This document shows positions 13,057 through 20,749 of a stretch of 34,301 bases of DNA, piece by piece. The stretch is from DATFMP01 sp035266845. Lineage in GTDB: Bacteria > SAR324 > JACQKK01. The notes under the pieces were generated by a model. It saw only the letters and a list, made by a program, of their open reading frames with translations. It ran no database searches and was not told the origin of the DNA. The translations under genes were made by a program, and so were the position numbers. The stretch lies in contig DATFMP010000056.1 in the NCBI GenBank assembly GCA_035266845.1, forward strand, positions 1 to 34,301. Reading direction: 5' to 3'. Positions within the stretch are counted from its first letter, which is position 1. Each line of letters begins with the position of its first letter.

Positions 13057-15581
13057 GCACCTTCGTCTGGCCCATGCTGCTGCGGGAGGCACGCGCCTCC
13101 GCCAAGCGCCTGCTGCTGTTCGTGCTGTGCATCGCCGCCGGCGTGGGCGGACTGGTGGCGGTGAAGGCCTTCTCCCACAACCTGCAGCGCGCCGTGCGGG
13201 GCGAGGCCCGCAGCCTGCTGGCCGCGGACATCGTCGTGCGCAGCAGCCGCGCGCCCGGCGCGGCGGAACAGGCGGCGCTGGCCCAGGTGCAGGCGCAGGG
13301 GGCACAAGTGGCCCGCTCGCTGGAGTTCATCTCCATGGCCCGCGCACCCGCCACCCGGCAGGTGCAGCTCGTCAGCGTGCGCGGCGTGGGCACCGGCTAT
13401 CCCTTTTACGGTGAGGTGGTGACGGGCTCCGGCAAGCCCTTCCGCTCGCTGCTGAACGATGACAGCGTGTTGGTCTACAGCGCCCTGCTGCTGAAGATGG
13501 GCCTGCACGTGGGCGATACGCTGGAGGTGGGCCACAAGCGCTTCCGCATCGCGGACGTGCTGGTGAAGGAGCCGGACAGCCCCGTGCAGATGTTCAACCT
13601 GGGGCCGCGCGTGCTGATGACCGAGGCCGCCGCGCGCGAGACCGGGCTGGTCACGCCCACCAGCCGCCTGCGCTATGCGGCGCTGATCAAGGTGCCGCCC
13701 GGCGCCGATGCCGGGGCCATGGCGCGCGGACTGCAGGAGCGCCTGGCCAGCAGCTTCGCCAGCGTGGACACCTTCGACACCTCCCAGCCGCGTTCCTCGC
13801 GCTTCCTGGGGCGGCTCACGGACTTCCTGGACCTGGTGGGGCTGGCGGCCCTGCTGCTGGGCGGCATTGGCGTGGCGGGGGCCATCCGCGTGTTTGTGGC
13901 GCAGAAGCTGGACACGCTGGCGGTGCTGAAGTGCCTGGGCGCCACCTCGCGCGATCTGCTGGCGGTGTACCTGCTGCTGGCCGTGCTGATGGGCCTGCTG
14001 GGCGCGGCGCTGGGGGTGGCCCTGGGCTATGGCGCGCAACTGGCCCTGCCCTGGCTGCTGCGCGACCTGATGCCCGTGAATGTGCAGATGGCTTGGCCCT
14101 GGGCCGCCGCGGGGCAGGGCCTGCTGCTGGGGTTGGTGACCACGCTGTGGTTCGCACTGCCGCCCATCTGGGCCCTGCGGCAGGTGCCACCGGCGCGCGT
14201 GTTCCGGCGCCAGGTGGAGGCCGAGGCGCCGCGCAAGGGGCGCCGCCGCTGGTTGGCGCCGCTGCGCGCGGGCCTGTCCCTGCTGCTGCTGGCGGCGCTG
14301 CTGGCCGTGTGGCAGGCGGGCTTCACCAAGATCGCCGGGTTCTTCGTCCTGGGTCTGGCGGGGGCCGTGGCCGCGCTGCACCTGTCGGCGCTGGGCCTGC
14401 TGGCGCTGCTGCGGCGGCTGCCCAAGCCGGCGGGCTTCGAGCTGCGGCAGGGGCTCTCCAGCCTGTACCGGCCCGGCAACCAGAGCGGTGCGGTGGTGAT
14501 GTCGCTGGGGCTGGGCGTGCTGCTGCTGCTGGCCGTGTTCCTGATCCAGCAGGACCTGCTGCGCCAACTCGTGGCCAGCTCGCCCGAATCGCAGCCCAAC
14601 CTGTTCTTCCTGGACATCCAGCCCGACGAGCGCGCCCAGTTCGACCAGGTGCTGGCGAGTCACGGCTACGATAGGCCGGAGCTGATCCCGGTGATCCGGG
14701 CGCGCATCGCCGCGCTGAACGGCAAGCCGCTGCGCCTGGACGAGGTGCACGACGCCCACCAGCGGCGCCACCTGCGCTTCGAGTACTCGCTGACCTACCG
14801 CGACCGGCTGGTGGACGGCGAGCAGGTCATCGCTGGGCACTTTGCCAAGGACCCCGCCATCCCCGGGCCGCAGGTCTCGCTGGCGGACTGGTTCGCGGAG
14901 GATTCCGACCTGCACGTGGGCAATACGGTGACGGTGGACATCCAGGGCGTGCAGGTGCGCGCCACGGTGACCAGCATCCGCAAGGTGGACTGGGCCAACC
15001 GCCGCGCCAACTTCTCCTTCGTGTTCCTGCCCGGCGCGCTGGAGGACGCCCCCAGGATGTACGTCTCGGCGCTGCGCGTGCCGGACGAGACCCGGCGCGT
15101 GACGCTGCAGCGCGACCTCGTGAACGCCCTGCCCAACGTGACTGTGCTGGACGTGGAGATGATCTACCGCATCATCCAGACCCTGCTCGATCGCATCGGT
15201 GTGGTGATCCAGTTCATGGCCGCCTTCTGCATCGCCGTGGGCTTGGTGATCCTGCTGGCGGCCATCGCTACCACCAAGTACCAGCGCATCCGCGAGGCCG
15301 TGCTGCTGAAGACCCTCGGCGCCACGCGCGGGGCCGTGGCCCGGGTGCTGGCGGTGGAGTACCTGGTGTTGGGCGGTCTGGCCGGCGCGGTGGGGGCCGT
15401 GGCGGCGGGCGCGTTCTCGTGGGGGCTGGTGACCTACGTGTTCGAGGGCCGTTGGGATCTTTCCCTGCCACCCTACCTGGCCGCGTGGGCCGTCACGGCG
15501 CTGCTGATCGCCGGCACCGGGCTGGTCAGCAGCCTGGACGTGCTGATGAAGAAACCGCTGGAGGTGCTGCGAGAGGAATAG
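13053..15581 (+). CDS. ybbP: FtsX-family permease, YbbP type, with two periplasmic domains
   Basis: The 842-residue protein has the long YbbP architecture rather than the four-helix MacB form. A helix at about 18-40 is followed by a periplasmic domain (about 41-245), then a run of about six membrane segments (roughly 255-500, starting FLDLVGLAALLLGG), a second periplasmic domain (about 505-705) and three final helices in an FtsX-like block with VLLKTLGATRGAVARVLAVE. This gives about ten membrane segments. The ATG at 13053 overlaps the ATPase stop. The internal repetition of FtsX-like blocks, with VLKCLGATSRDL in the first and LLKTLGATRGAV in the second, shows the duplicated fold. Function in the family is poorly defined and envelope-related. 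Confidence 0.9.
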   Translation: MSTFVWPMLLREARASAKRLLLFVLCIAAGVGGLVAVKAFSHNLQRAVRGEARSLLAADIVVRSSRAPGAAEQAALAQVQAQGAQVARSLEFISMARAPATRQVQLVSVRGVGTGYPFYGEVVTGSGKPFRSLLNDDSVLVYSALLLKMGLHVGDTLEVGHKRFRIADVLVKEPDSPVQMFNLGPRVLMTEAAARETGLVTPTSRLRYAALIKVPPGADAGAMARGLQERLASSFASVDTFDTSQPRSSRFLGRLTDFLDLVGLAALLLGGIGVAGAIRVFVAQKLDTLAVLKCLGATSRDLLAVYLLLAVLMGLLGAALGVALGYGAQLALPWLLRDLMPVNVQMAWPWAAAGQGLLLGLVTTLWFALPPIWALRQVPPARVFRRQVEAEAPRKGRRRWLAPLRAGLSLLLLAALLAVWQAGFTKIAGFFVLGLAGAVAALHLSALGLLALLRRLPKPAGFELRQGLSSLYRPGNQSGAVVMSLGLGVLLLLAVFLIQQDLLRQLVASSPESQPNLFFLDIQPDERAQFDQVLASHGYDRPELIPVIRARIAALNGKPLRLDEVHDAHQRRHLRFEYSLTYRDRLVDGEQVIAGHFAKDPAIPGPQVSLADWFAEDSDLHVGNTVTVDIQGVQVRATVTSIRKVDWANRRANFSFVFLPGALEDAPRMYVSALRVPDETRRVTLQRDLVNALPNVTVLDVEMIYRIIQTLLDRIGVVIQFMAAFCIAVGLVILLAAIATTKYQRIREAVLLKTLGATRGAVARVLAVEYLVLGGLAGAVGAVAAGAFSWGLVTYVFEGRWDLSLPPYLAAWAVTALLIAGTGLVSSLDVLMKKPLEVLREE

Positions 15582-15625
15582 CCGCCGCGGCCCGTGTGCA
15601 GGCCCTGAGGCAGGGACGGTACGTG

Positions 15626-15644
15626 GCGGGGGCGCGGCCCCCGC
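15626..15644. terminator. GC hairpin between the convergent permease and small-protein genes
   Basis: GCGGGGGC pairs with GCCCCCGC across a three-base loop. It lies 45 bp after the permease stop and 30 bp after the small-protein stop on the other strand, so it could serve either transcript. No T tract is present. Confidence 0.4.
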
Positions 15645-15673
15645 TCACCGCGGGCGTGCGGGGCCGGGCAGGC

Positions 15674-15766
15674 CTAGCCGTTGCGGGTGTTGAACCACAC
15701 CAGCAGGTACACGGCGATCACGCCGCAAACCACCGCGATTCCGTAGTACGTAAAGACTTCCGCCAT
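15674..15766 (-). CDS. 30-residue single-pass membrane protein
   Basis: The frame opens at an ATG with AAAGGA nine bases upstream, one of the better ribosome binding sites in the window. It runs 30 codons to a TAG. The peptide starts MAEVFTYYGIAVV, continues with a hydrophobic core through VIAVYLLVWF, and ends in the polar NTRNG. It reads as one membrane helix with a short acidic N-terminus and a basic C-terminus. Codons such as TAC, GGA and GTT make it less GC-rich than its surroundings. A promoter candidate lies 87-115 bp upstream. I recognise no family; it could be a small subunit of a membrane complex or a regulator. It converges on the YbbP-type permease gene. The ribosome binding site, promoter and helix together support it being real. 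Confidence 0.6.
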   Translation of the reverse strand: MAEVFTYYGIAVVCGVIAVYLLVWFNTRNG

Positions 15767-15852
15767 GGCCGTGCGTCCTTTCCCAATCCGGTGTCGATGC
15801 GCCGGTGCGCCGCGTCATGGCGCCGCTCCGGCATGAGCTTTCGGGCCCGCAC

Positions 15853-15881
15853 ACCCTAGCAGGATCGCCGCGCGGGAGCAA
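15853..15881 (-). promoter_or_regulatory. Promoter candidate for the 30-residue membrane protein
   Basis: On the minus strand TTGCTC (15881-15876) and TAGGGT (15858-15853) are 17 bp apart. Transcription would begin near 15846, leaving a leader of about 80 nt. Each box matches three of six consensus bases. Confidence 0.33.
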
Positions 15882-15905
15882 TCGGGGGCGGGGCGCCGCC
15901 TGTCC

Positions 15906-16391
15906 CTACACCCCGCTGTAGGGCGCGCGGATGAGGGCGATCAGGTCCACCTTCCACTGCCCGCCCTCCTGCAGCAGGAGCAGGGTCTGCTTCTTGGTGA
16001 AGGTGTCGTCCGGGTTGAACTTGCCGCGGTAGGGAATCTGCGCGGTGACGTAGACCACCGTGCGGAAGCGGAACTGGGCCGAGGTGTGGGTGGGGTTGAG
16101 CGGCCCCGCGGGCTTCCAGCTTAGCTGCACCATGCGCTGGGCGAAGTCCTCGCGGCTGATGCGCGCCTGGCTGGAGGCCATGCCGTGGTCGTACAGCTCG
16201 AAGTACGCCTCCTCCTGCCACAGTTCGATGATGCGGTTGAAGGACTCCAGCGCCTGCGCCTCGATCTTGCGCTGCTCGTACACGTTCGGCTCGGCCCGCA
16301 GCGCGGCGGCCGGCCCCAGCAGCAGCGCGGCCACCAGCGCCAGCGCGCACACGGCGGGCCCTCCGGCCCGCATCCGCATCGGCGTTCCCAT
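15906..16391 (-). CDS. Small exported protein of unknown function
   Basis: The 161-residue protein has a clear signal peptide: basic MGTPMRMRAGG, a hydrophobic stretch ALALVAALLLGP, and a likely cut after LRA at residue 33. The mature part is about 128 residues with helical FNRIIELWQEEAYFELYD followed by beta-rich segments (AQFRFRTVVYVTAQI and TLLLLQEGGQWKVDLI). That order, helix then sheet ending in a WKVDLI strand, resembles NTF2-like domains such as DUF4019, but I cannot confirm it. It should be periplasmic. The ATG at 16391 has AGGGAGGTG six bases upstream, which decides the start over the longer frame. The 139-bp gap downstream carries the small-protein promoter candidate. Confidence 0.78.
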   Translation of the reverse strand: MGTPMRMRAGGPAVCALALVAALLLGPAAALRAEPNVYEQRKIEAQALESFNRIIELWQEEAYFELYDHGMASSQARISREDFAQRMVQLSWKPAGPLNPTHTSAQFRFRTVVYVTAQIPYRGKFNPDDTFTKKQTLLLLQEGGQWKVDLIALIRAPYSGV

Positions 16392-16536
16392 CGCCTGCAC
16401 CTCCCTGTGGGGTCCGGGCGCATGCCCGGCGTTCCTGCGTGTACCGTCCCTCGGCAGCGTGCCAACATCGTGCCGCGCCGCGAACCGGGCCAAGCGGTGG
16501 CTGGCACCACCCACTGTCACCGATTCAACCGCCTAT

Positions 16537-16617
16537 GTCATTCCGGGGCCCGCAGCGCGGGTTGAGGAATCTGCTGGTTCACCGGCACACCAGGTTCCTC
16601 GCTGCGCTCGGAATGAT
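16537..16617. repeat. GTCAT...ATGAT intergenic repeat, copy 4
   Basis: The 81-bp unit begins GTCATTCC and ends GCTGCGCTCGGAATGAT. Near its left end GCCCGC and GCGGGT can pair. It lies between holB and the small exported-protein gene and shares its right half with the other three copies. Confidence 0.8.
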
Positions 16618-16665
16618 ACCCGCCGGCGGCAGCGCGGAACGATTCCGCGCGTCCACCGGCGTCGC

Positions 16666-17649
16666 CTACGCCTTGAAGCCCAGCCACAGGGCTTCCAGCG
16701 CCAGGGCCTTGTTGGCGTTCATGGCCAGCGCGTCACGGGTTTCCAGCACGGCGTGGTGCGCGCGCAGGGCCCGCTCCGTGGTGAACCACTGGGCGCACTG
16801 GGCCAGTTCGTCCGGGCGGTCGCCGTTGACCAACCCCTCCGGCTGAACGCCCTCGGCGTGCAGCGCCAGGTCGCGGAACCAGCTCTCCAGCCACTCCAGC
16901 ACGAAGCGCCAGTCATCCGAGCCCGCCCAGCGCGCCACCTCGTCGGAGAGCTGCGCGAACATGGGGCGGTGCAGCCCCGTCAGGCTGTGGATCAGGTCCT
17001 CGCGCAGCTTTATCCAGCGCGCGGTCTTCTCCGGCAGCTCGGGCCGCAGGCGCCCCTGGGCGAAGCGCAGCGCGAAGTCCAGCCCCGCGTCGTCCAGCGA
17101 GCCCCCGGCGGACAGCAGCGCGCGCGTGATGGCGGCGGTGAGCAGCCGGAAGCGCACGGGCACGCAGCGCGACACGATGGTCTCCGGCAGGCGCCGCGCG
17201 TCCTCCGCGCAGAGCACGATCAGCGTGTCCGCGGGTGGCTCCTCCAGCGTCTTGAGGAACGCGTTGGCGGCGGGCGGGTTCATGCGCTCGGCCTGGGCCA
17301 GGATCACCACGCGCTTGCGCGCCTCGAAGGGGATTAGCGTCAGGCGGTCGGCCACCTCACGCACCTGGTCGATGCGCAGGAACTGCCCGTCGGGGCGGAT
17401 CGTCTCCACGTCCGGGTGCAGCCCCTCGGCGATCTTGCGGCAGGAGGGACACGCCCCGCAGGCATCCGCCGCGGCCCGCGCCGCCTCGTCGCGGCAGTTC
17501 AGGGCCTGCGCCAGCGTCTCCGCGGTGGTGCGCTTGCCCACGTGGTGGGGGCCCAGGAAGAGATAGGCCGAGGGGATGCGCTGGCGCCGCAGGGCGCCCT
17601 GCAGGAAGGCCACCGCCTCCGCCTGACCCTGGATATCGCTAAACGACAT
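16666..17649 (-). CDS. holB: DNA polymerase III delta' subunit
   Basis: The 327-residue protein is the clamp-loader delta' subunit. It has a degenerate P-loop GPHHVGKRT (33-41), the four-cysteine zinc module C52, C64, C67 and C70 (ACGACPSC), the LKTLEEPP segment with the conserved glutamates, and the SRC sensor motif in ETIVSRCVPV. The C-terminal third is helical, as expected for the collar domain. The altered P-loop fits the known lack of ATPase activity in delta'. The start overlaps the end of tmk by 11 bases, and GGAG lies seven to eight bases upstream inside tmk. The tmk-holB order is a common bacterial arrangement and supports both assignments. Confidence 0.93.
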   Translation of the reverse strand: MSFSDIQGQAEAVAFLQGALRRQRIPSAYLFLGPHHVGKRTTAETLAQALNCRDEAARAAADACGACPSCRKIAEGLHPDVETIRPDGQFLRIDQVREVADRLTLIPFEARKRVVILAQAERMNPPAANAFLKTLEEPPADTLIVLCAEDARRLPETIVSRCVPVRFRLLTAAITRALLSAGGSLDDAGLDFALRFAQGRLRPELPEKTARWIKLREDLIHSLTGLHRPMFAQLSDEVARWAGSDDWRFVLEWLESWFRDLALHAEGVQPEGLVNGDRPDELAQCAQWFTTERALRAHHAVLETRDALAMNANKALALEALWLGFKA

Positions 17650-18367
17650 CGTAGCGCTCCGTCAGCCGCGCCCAGATCTGCTCGTGCAGTACCTCGGGCC
17701 CCGCGGCGGCATCGATGCGCACCACGCGGCCTGGCTCCGCGGCGGCGATGGCCGCATAGCCCGCCCGCACCTTCTCGTGAAATGCCGCGGCCGAGCCATC
17801 CAGCCGAGATTCGTCCGCTGTGCCCGGCGCGCCCGTGCCGCGCGCGGCGATGCGCTGCAGCCCCACCGGCACCGGCACGTCCAGCCAGAAGGTGGCATCC
17901 GGCATCGGCGCAATCTGGCTGCGGATGAATGTTTCCAGCGGCGCGAAATCCAGATCGCGAGCATATTGCTGGTAGGCCACGGTGGCGTCGTGGAAGCGGT
18001 CGCACACGACCACCTCGCCGCGGGCCAGGGCCGGGCGGATCAGCTCGTTGAGGTGCTGCACGCGGTCCGCCAGGAACAGCAGCAGCTCGGTGAGCGGCTG
18101 CAGCGCCGCGTTGTCTGCGCTCAGCAGCACAGCGCGCAATTGCTTGCCGATGGCCGTGCCGCCCGGCTCGCGCGTTTCCAGCACGGGCAGGCCGCCCGCG
18201 CGCAGGCGCTCGGCCAGCAGTCGCGCCTGGGTGGTCTTGCCGCAGCCGTCGATGCCCTCGAAGGTGAGGAAGCGTCCTCGCAGCGAGGGCCGCTTGCCGG
18301 TCCGCGCGCCGGAGCGTGTACCGGGGGCGGCGGGGGGAGCGGTCACGGGGCGCGGCTCCCGGGGCAT
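17639..18367 (-). CDS. tmk: Thymidylate kinase
   Basis: The 242-residue protein phosphorylates dTMP to dTDP. It shows the P-loop FEGIDGCGKTT (36-46), the TREPGGT substrate motif and the CDRFHDATVAYQ segment equivalent to the DRY/H motif. It is about 30 residues longer than usual because of a Pro/Arg-rich N-terminal tail (MPREPRPVTAPP onward) that precedes the conserved GRFLTFEG. There is no good ribosome binding site; the ATG follows the DUF192 stop by one base (TGA-G-ATG), so translation is likely coupled. The true start could be the GTG at codon 8, which would trim the tail only slightly. It overlaps holB downstream. Confidence 0.93.
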   Translation of the reverse strand: MPREPRPVTAPPAAPGTRSGARTGKRPSLRGRFLTFEGIDGCGKTTQARLLAERLRAGGLPVLETREPGGTAIGKQLRAVLLSADNAALQPLTELLLFLADRVQHLNELIRPALARGEVVVCDRFHDATVAYQQYARDLDFAPLETFIRSQIAPMPDATFWLDVPVPVGLQRIAARGTGAPGTADESRLDGSAAAFHEKVRAGYAAIAAAEPGRVVRIDAAAGPEVLHEQIWARLTERYDVV

Positions 18368-18368
18368 C

Positions 18369-18905
18369 TCAGTGCACGTCGAAGCGGAAGGCCACCTGAT
18401 CGCCCACGCGCAGGCCCAGAGAACGGCTGCGGCCCGCGGCCAGCTCCAGCACGAAGTTGGCGGGGGTCTCGGGCTGGTAGATCGGCAGCGCGGAATCGTC
18501 CGTACCCGGCGCGGGGGGCGGCACGTCGTGCTCGATGTGCACCACCGTGTCGTTGTCCAGCCAGATCATGTCGATGGGGATGAACATGTCCTTCATCCAG
18601 AAGGCGCGCCGGCCATGATCCGCATAGGGGAAGAGCATGCCCCGGTCGGGCGCCAGGTGCCGCCGCCCGCCCAGGCCCAGTGTCTGCTTGGCCTCCGTAT
18701 CGGCCACATCCACGCGGATGGCGTGGCCGTGGACGATCACCTCCGCCTGCGCATAGCCGGACGTGGCGTGGGCCGCGGGCACCGCGCCGGGCGGCAGGCC
18801 CAGCCCGAGCGCCAGCAGGGCCGCGCAGGCGAGCAGCAGCGCCGCGCGGGCCATGGTGCCGCGCGATGGAAGCGGGGACGGTGGGTGAAGCCTCCCTGGC
18901 CGCAT
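18369..18905 (-). CDS. DUF192 family exported protein
   Basis: The 178-residue protein is a DUF192 domain behind a long signal peptide. The hydrophobic core is ALLLACAALLALGLGLP, with a likely cut after AHA near residue 47. The family signature is clear: GLGGRRHLAPDRGMLFPY, RAFWMKDMFIPIDMIWLD and ANFVLELAAG. The function of DUF192 is unknown. I chose the ATG at 18905 because GGGAG lies six bases before it, whereas the internal ATG at 18854 has no site, although that shorter form would give a more ordinary signal peptide. The gene lies 65 bp after def and one base before tmk. Confidence 0.87.
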   Translation of the reverse strand: MRPGRLHPPSPLPSRGTMARAALLLACAALLALGLGLPPGAVPAAHATSGYAQAEVIVHGHAIRVDVADTEAKQTLGLGGRRHLAPDRGMLFPYADHGRRAFWMKDMFIPIDMIWLDNDTVVHIEHDVPPPAPGTDDSALPIYQPETPANFVLELAAGRSRSLGLRVGDQVAFRFDVH

Positions 18906-18970
18906 GAAGTCTCCCGTGGGGCTGGACCGTAACTGCCCGGGCCGCGCAGGCCGCGACGCCGGGCGCGCCC

Positions 18971-19519
18971 TCACGCGCTCTGGGCGAGCTTGGCGAGGCG
19001 CTTGCGCACCATCTGGCGCCGGAGGGGCGGCAGGTGGTCGATGAACAGCTTGCCCGCCAGGTGATCCATCTCGTGCTGCAGGCACACCGCAGCGAGATCC
19101 TCGAAGGTGCCCTCGCGCTCCTCGCCGTCCAGGGTCTGCCAAGCCAGCACGATGCGCCGGGCGCGTTTGACCTCCGCGGTGAAGTCCACCACGCTCAGGC
19201 AGCCCTCCTCCGTGACGGTCTCCCCGCTGGATTCCAGCAGGCGGGGGTTGCAGAACACCTGCGGCTCCGGCGGACGCGCCAGCCGGGGCAGCTTCTCGCC
19301 CTCGGGCAGGCTCTCGTCGTCCTCGGCGTGCAGATCCATCACCAGCAGGCGCTTGAGTTGGCCCACCTGGTTGGCGGCCAGGCCGATGCCGCCCTCGGCG
19401 TACATGGTCTCCAGCATCTGATCGGCGAGCTGGCGCAGCTCGTCGTCGAAGCGCGTGACCGGCTTCGCCGGCTGCTTGAGCACGGGATGGGGGAACTTGT
19501 AGACCTGCAACACTGCCAT
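18971..19519 (-). CDS. def: Peptide deformylase
   Basis: The 182-residue protein removes formyl groups from nascent N-termini. All three family motifs are present: GIGLAANQ (44-51), EGCLS (105-109) with the metal-binding cysteine, and QHEMDHL (148-154) with the two histidines and catalytic Glu150. The length is normal for a type 1 enzyme. The ATG at 19519 begins the conserved MAVLQVYKFPHPVLK; the ribosome binding site is weak and a longer frame upstream is not conserved-looking. The gene sits between lpxK (111 bp upstream) and the DUF192 gene, without the usual fmt partner. Confidence 0.94.
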   Translation of the reverse strand: MAVLQVYKFPHPVLKQPAKPVTRFDDELRQLADQMLETMYAEGGIGLAANQVGQLKRLLVMDLHAEDDESLPEGEKLPRLARPPEPQVFCNPRLLESSGETVTEEGCLSVVDFTAEVKRARRIVLAWQTLDGEEREGTFEDLAAVCLQHEMDHLAGKLFIDHLPPLRRQMVRKRLAKLAQSA

Positions 19520-19630
19520 GGCTGCTATCGGGTAGGCGCCGCTGACCGGGGGTCGCCCCTCGTCGGACCGGCGACGCAATGTGCGGGTGGGGGCGGTGCG
19601 CGGACGCCCGCCCCGGCTGTGCATCGAGTG

Positions 19631-20749
19631 TTAGGTTACCTTGCAGCGCGCGATGAAATCAAAGAAAAATGCCTGCGCGGCGGGGTCCGGCACCACCTCC
19701 AACTCCAGCACCCACAGCCGCTCCGCGGGCTGCGCGCGCCCCGTCAGCTTCACGGCGTCCTTCTCCGTGGTCAGCCAGCGCGGCGCGCCAGCGGCCGCGG
19801 AGTCCGCGGCCAGGGCCGCGCCCAGGGCCGCGCAGGCGTCGTCCGGCCAGGCGTAGTGGTCTTCGTGCGCCTCCAGGCCCATCACGCGGGCGCCCAGCGC
19901 CTCCACGCTGTGCACGAAGCTCTGTGGGCGGGCGATGCCGCACAGCAGCCGCACCTCGGCGCCGTGCAGGGCCTCGGGCGGCAGTTCCGCGTTGCCGTCC
20001 AGGCGGCGCAGGCGCGCGGGCCGGTAGTCGCAGGTGAACACGGGCACCGCCGGTCCCAGCGCCGTGGCGATGCGCCCGCGCAGGGCCTCCGCCTCGCCCG
20101 GAGCGGCTTTGGTGATCAGCACGGCGTGGGCGCGCCGGGCGGCCCGCAGCGGCTCGCGCAGGGGTCCCAGCGGCAGCAGCCACCCGTTGCCCAGGCCCTG
20201 CTGCGCGTCGATCAGCACCACGTCCAGGTCGCGCGCGAGGCGCAGGTGCTGGAAGCCGTCGTCCAGCACGATCAGCCCCGGGCGGTCCACCAGCGCCGCC
20301 AGCCGCGCGGCCAGCGTGCGCCGCCGCGCCACGTACACCGGCACCTCGGGATTGCGCCGGGCCAGCAGCGCGGGCTCGTCGCCCATGGCCACGGGGTCGG
20401 GCGCCGGGCCCTCCGCGGCGCGCACGCGGAGGACGTCGGAACGGGTGCGGTTGCGGTAGCCCCGGCTGATGGCCACCGGACGGCAGCCGGCCTGCCGTGC
20501 GGCCCGCAGCAGCCAATCCACCAGCGGCGTCTTGCCGCTGCCGCCGGCGGTGAGGTTGCCCACGGAGAGCACGGGACACGACGCGCGCGCCTGCCGCAGC
20601 CAGCCGCGCCGGTAGGCCAGCCGCCGCAGCGCGGTTAGCGCGCCGTACACGCCCGCCAGCACCGCCAGCAGCGGCCAGACAAGCGCGCGACCCCAGCGCA
20701 GCGCGCTGGAGCGGTCTGGGGTGGCGGCATCGCCCGCTGCGGCGCTCAT
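19631..20749 (-). CDS. lpxK: Tetraacyldisaccharide 4'-kinase (lipid A biosynthesis)
   Basis: The 372-residue enzyme adds the 4'-phosphate to the lipid A precursor at the inner membrane. It has an N-terminal hydrophobic anchor (about 23-42), the P-loop GNLTAGGSGKTP (64-75), the ISRGYR motif and the catalytic-region DDGFQH (164-169). TTEKDAVKL near the C-terminus is also typical. The length is slightly above the usual 330 because of an N-terminal tail. Its ATG overlaps the TGA of the upstream FG-GAP gene as ATGA, so it is probably translated by coupling. No msbA or kdsB is nearby, which is unusual but not rare. It is strong evidence for an outer membrane with lipid A. Confidence 0.93.
   Translation of the reverse strand: MSAAAGDAATPDRSSALRWGRALVWPLLAVLAGVYGALTALRRLAYRRGWLRQARASCPVLSVGNLTAGGSGKTPLVDWLLRAARQAGCRPVAISRGYRNRTRSDVLRVRAAEGPAPDPVAMGDEPALLARRNPEVPVYVARRRTLAARLAALVDRPGLIVLDDGFQHLRLARDLDVVLIDAQQGLGNGWLLPLGPLREPLRAARRAHAVLITKAAPGEAEALRGRIATALGPAVPVFTCDYRPARLRRLDGNAELPPEALHGAEVRLLCGIARPQSFVHSVEALGARVMGLEAHEDHYAWPDDACAALGAALAADSAAAGAPRWLTTEKDAVKLTGRAQPAERLWVLELEVVPDPAAQAFFFDFIARCKVT

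Noticed and set aside
12753..14915. 720-residue minus-strand ORF opposite the ABC transporter genes
   Set aside because: Low-complexity Gln/His/Arg composition, and the plus strand encodes intact Walker and FtsX motifs.
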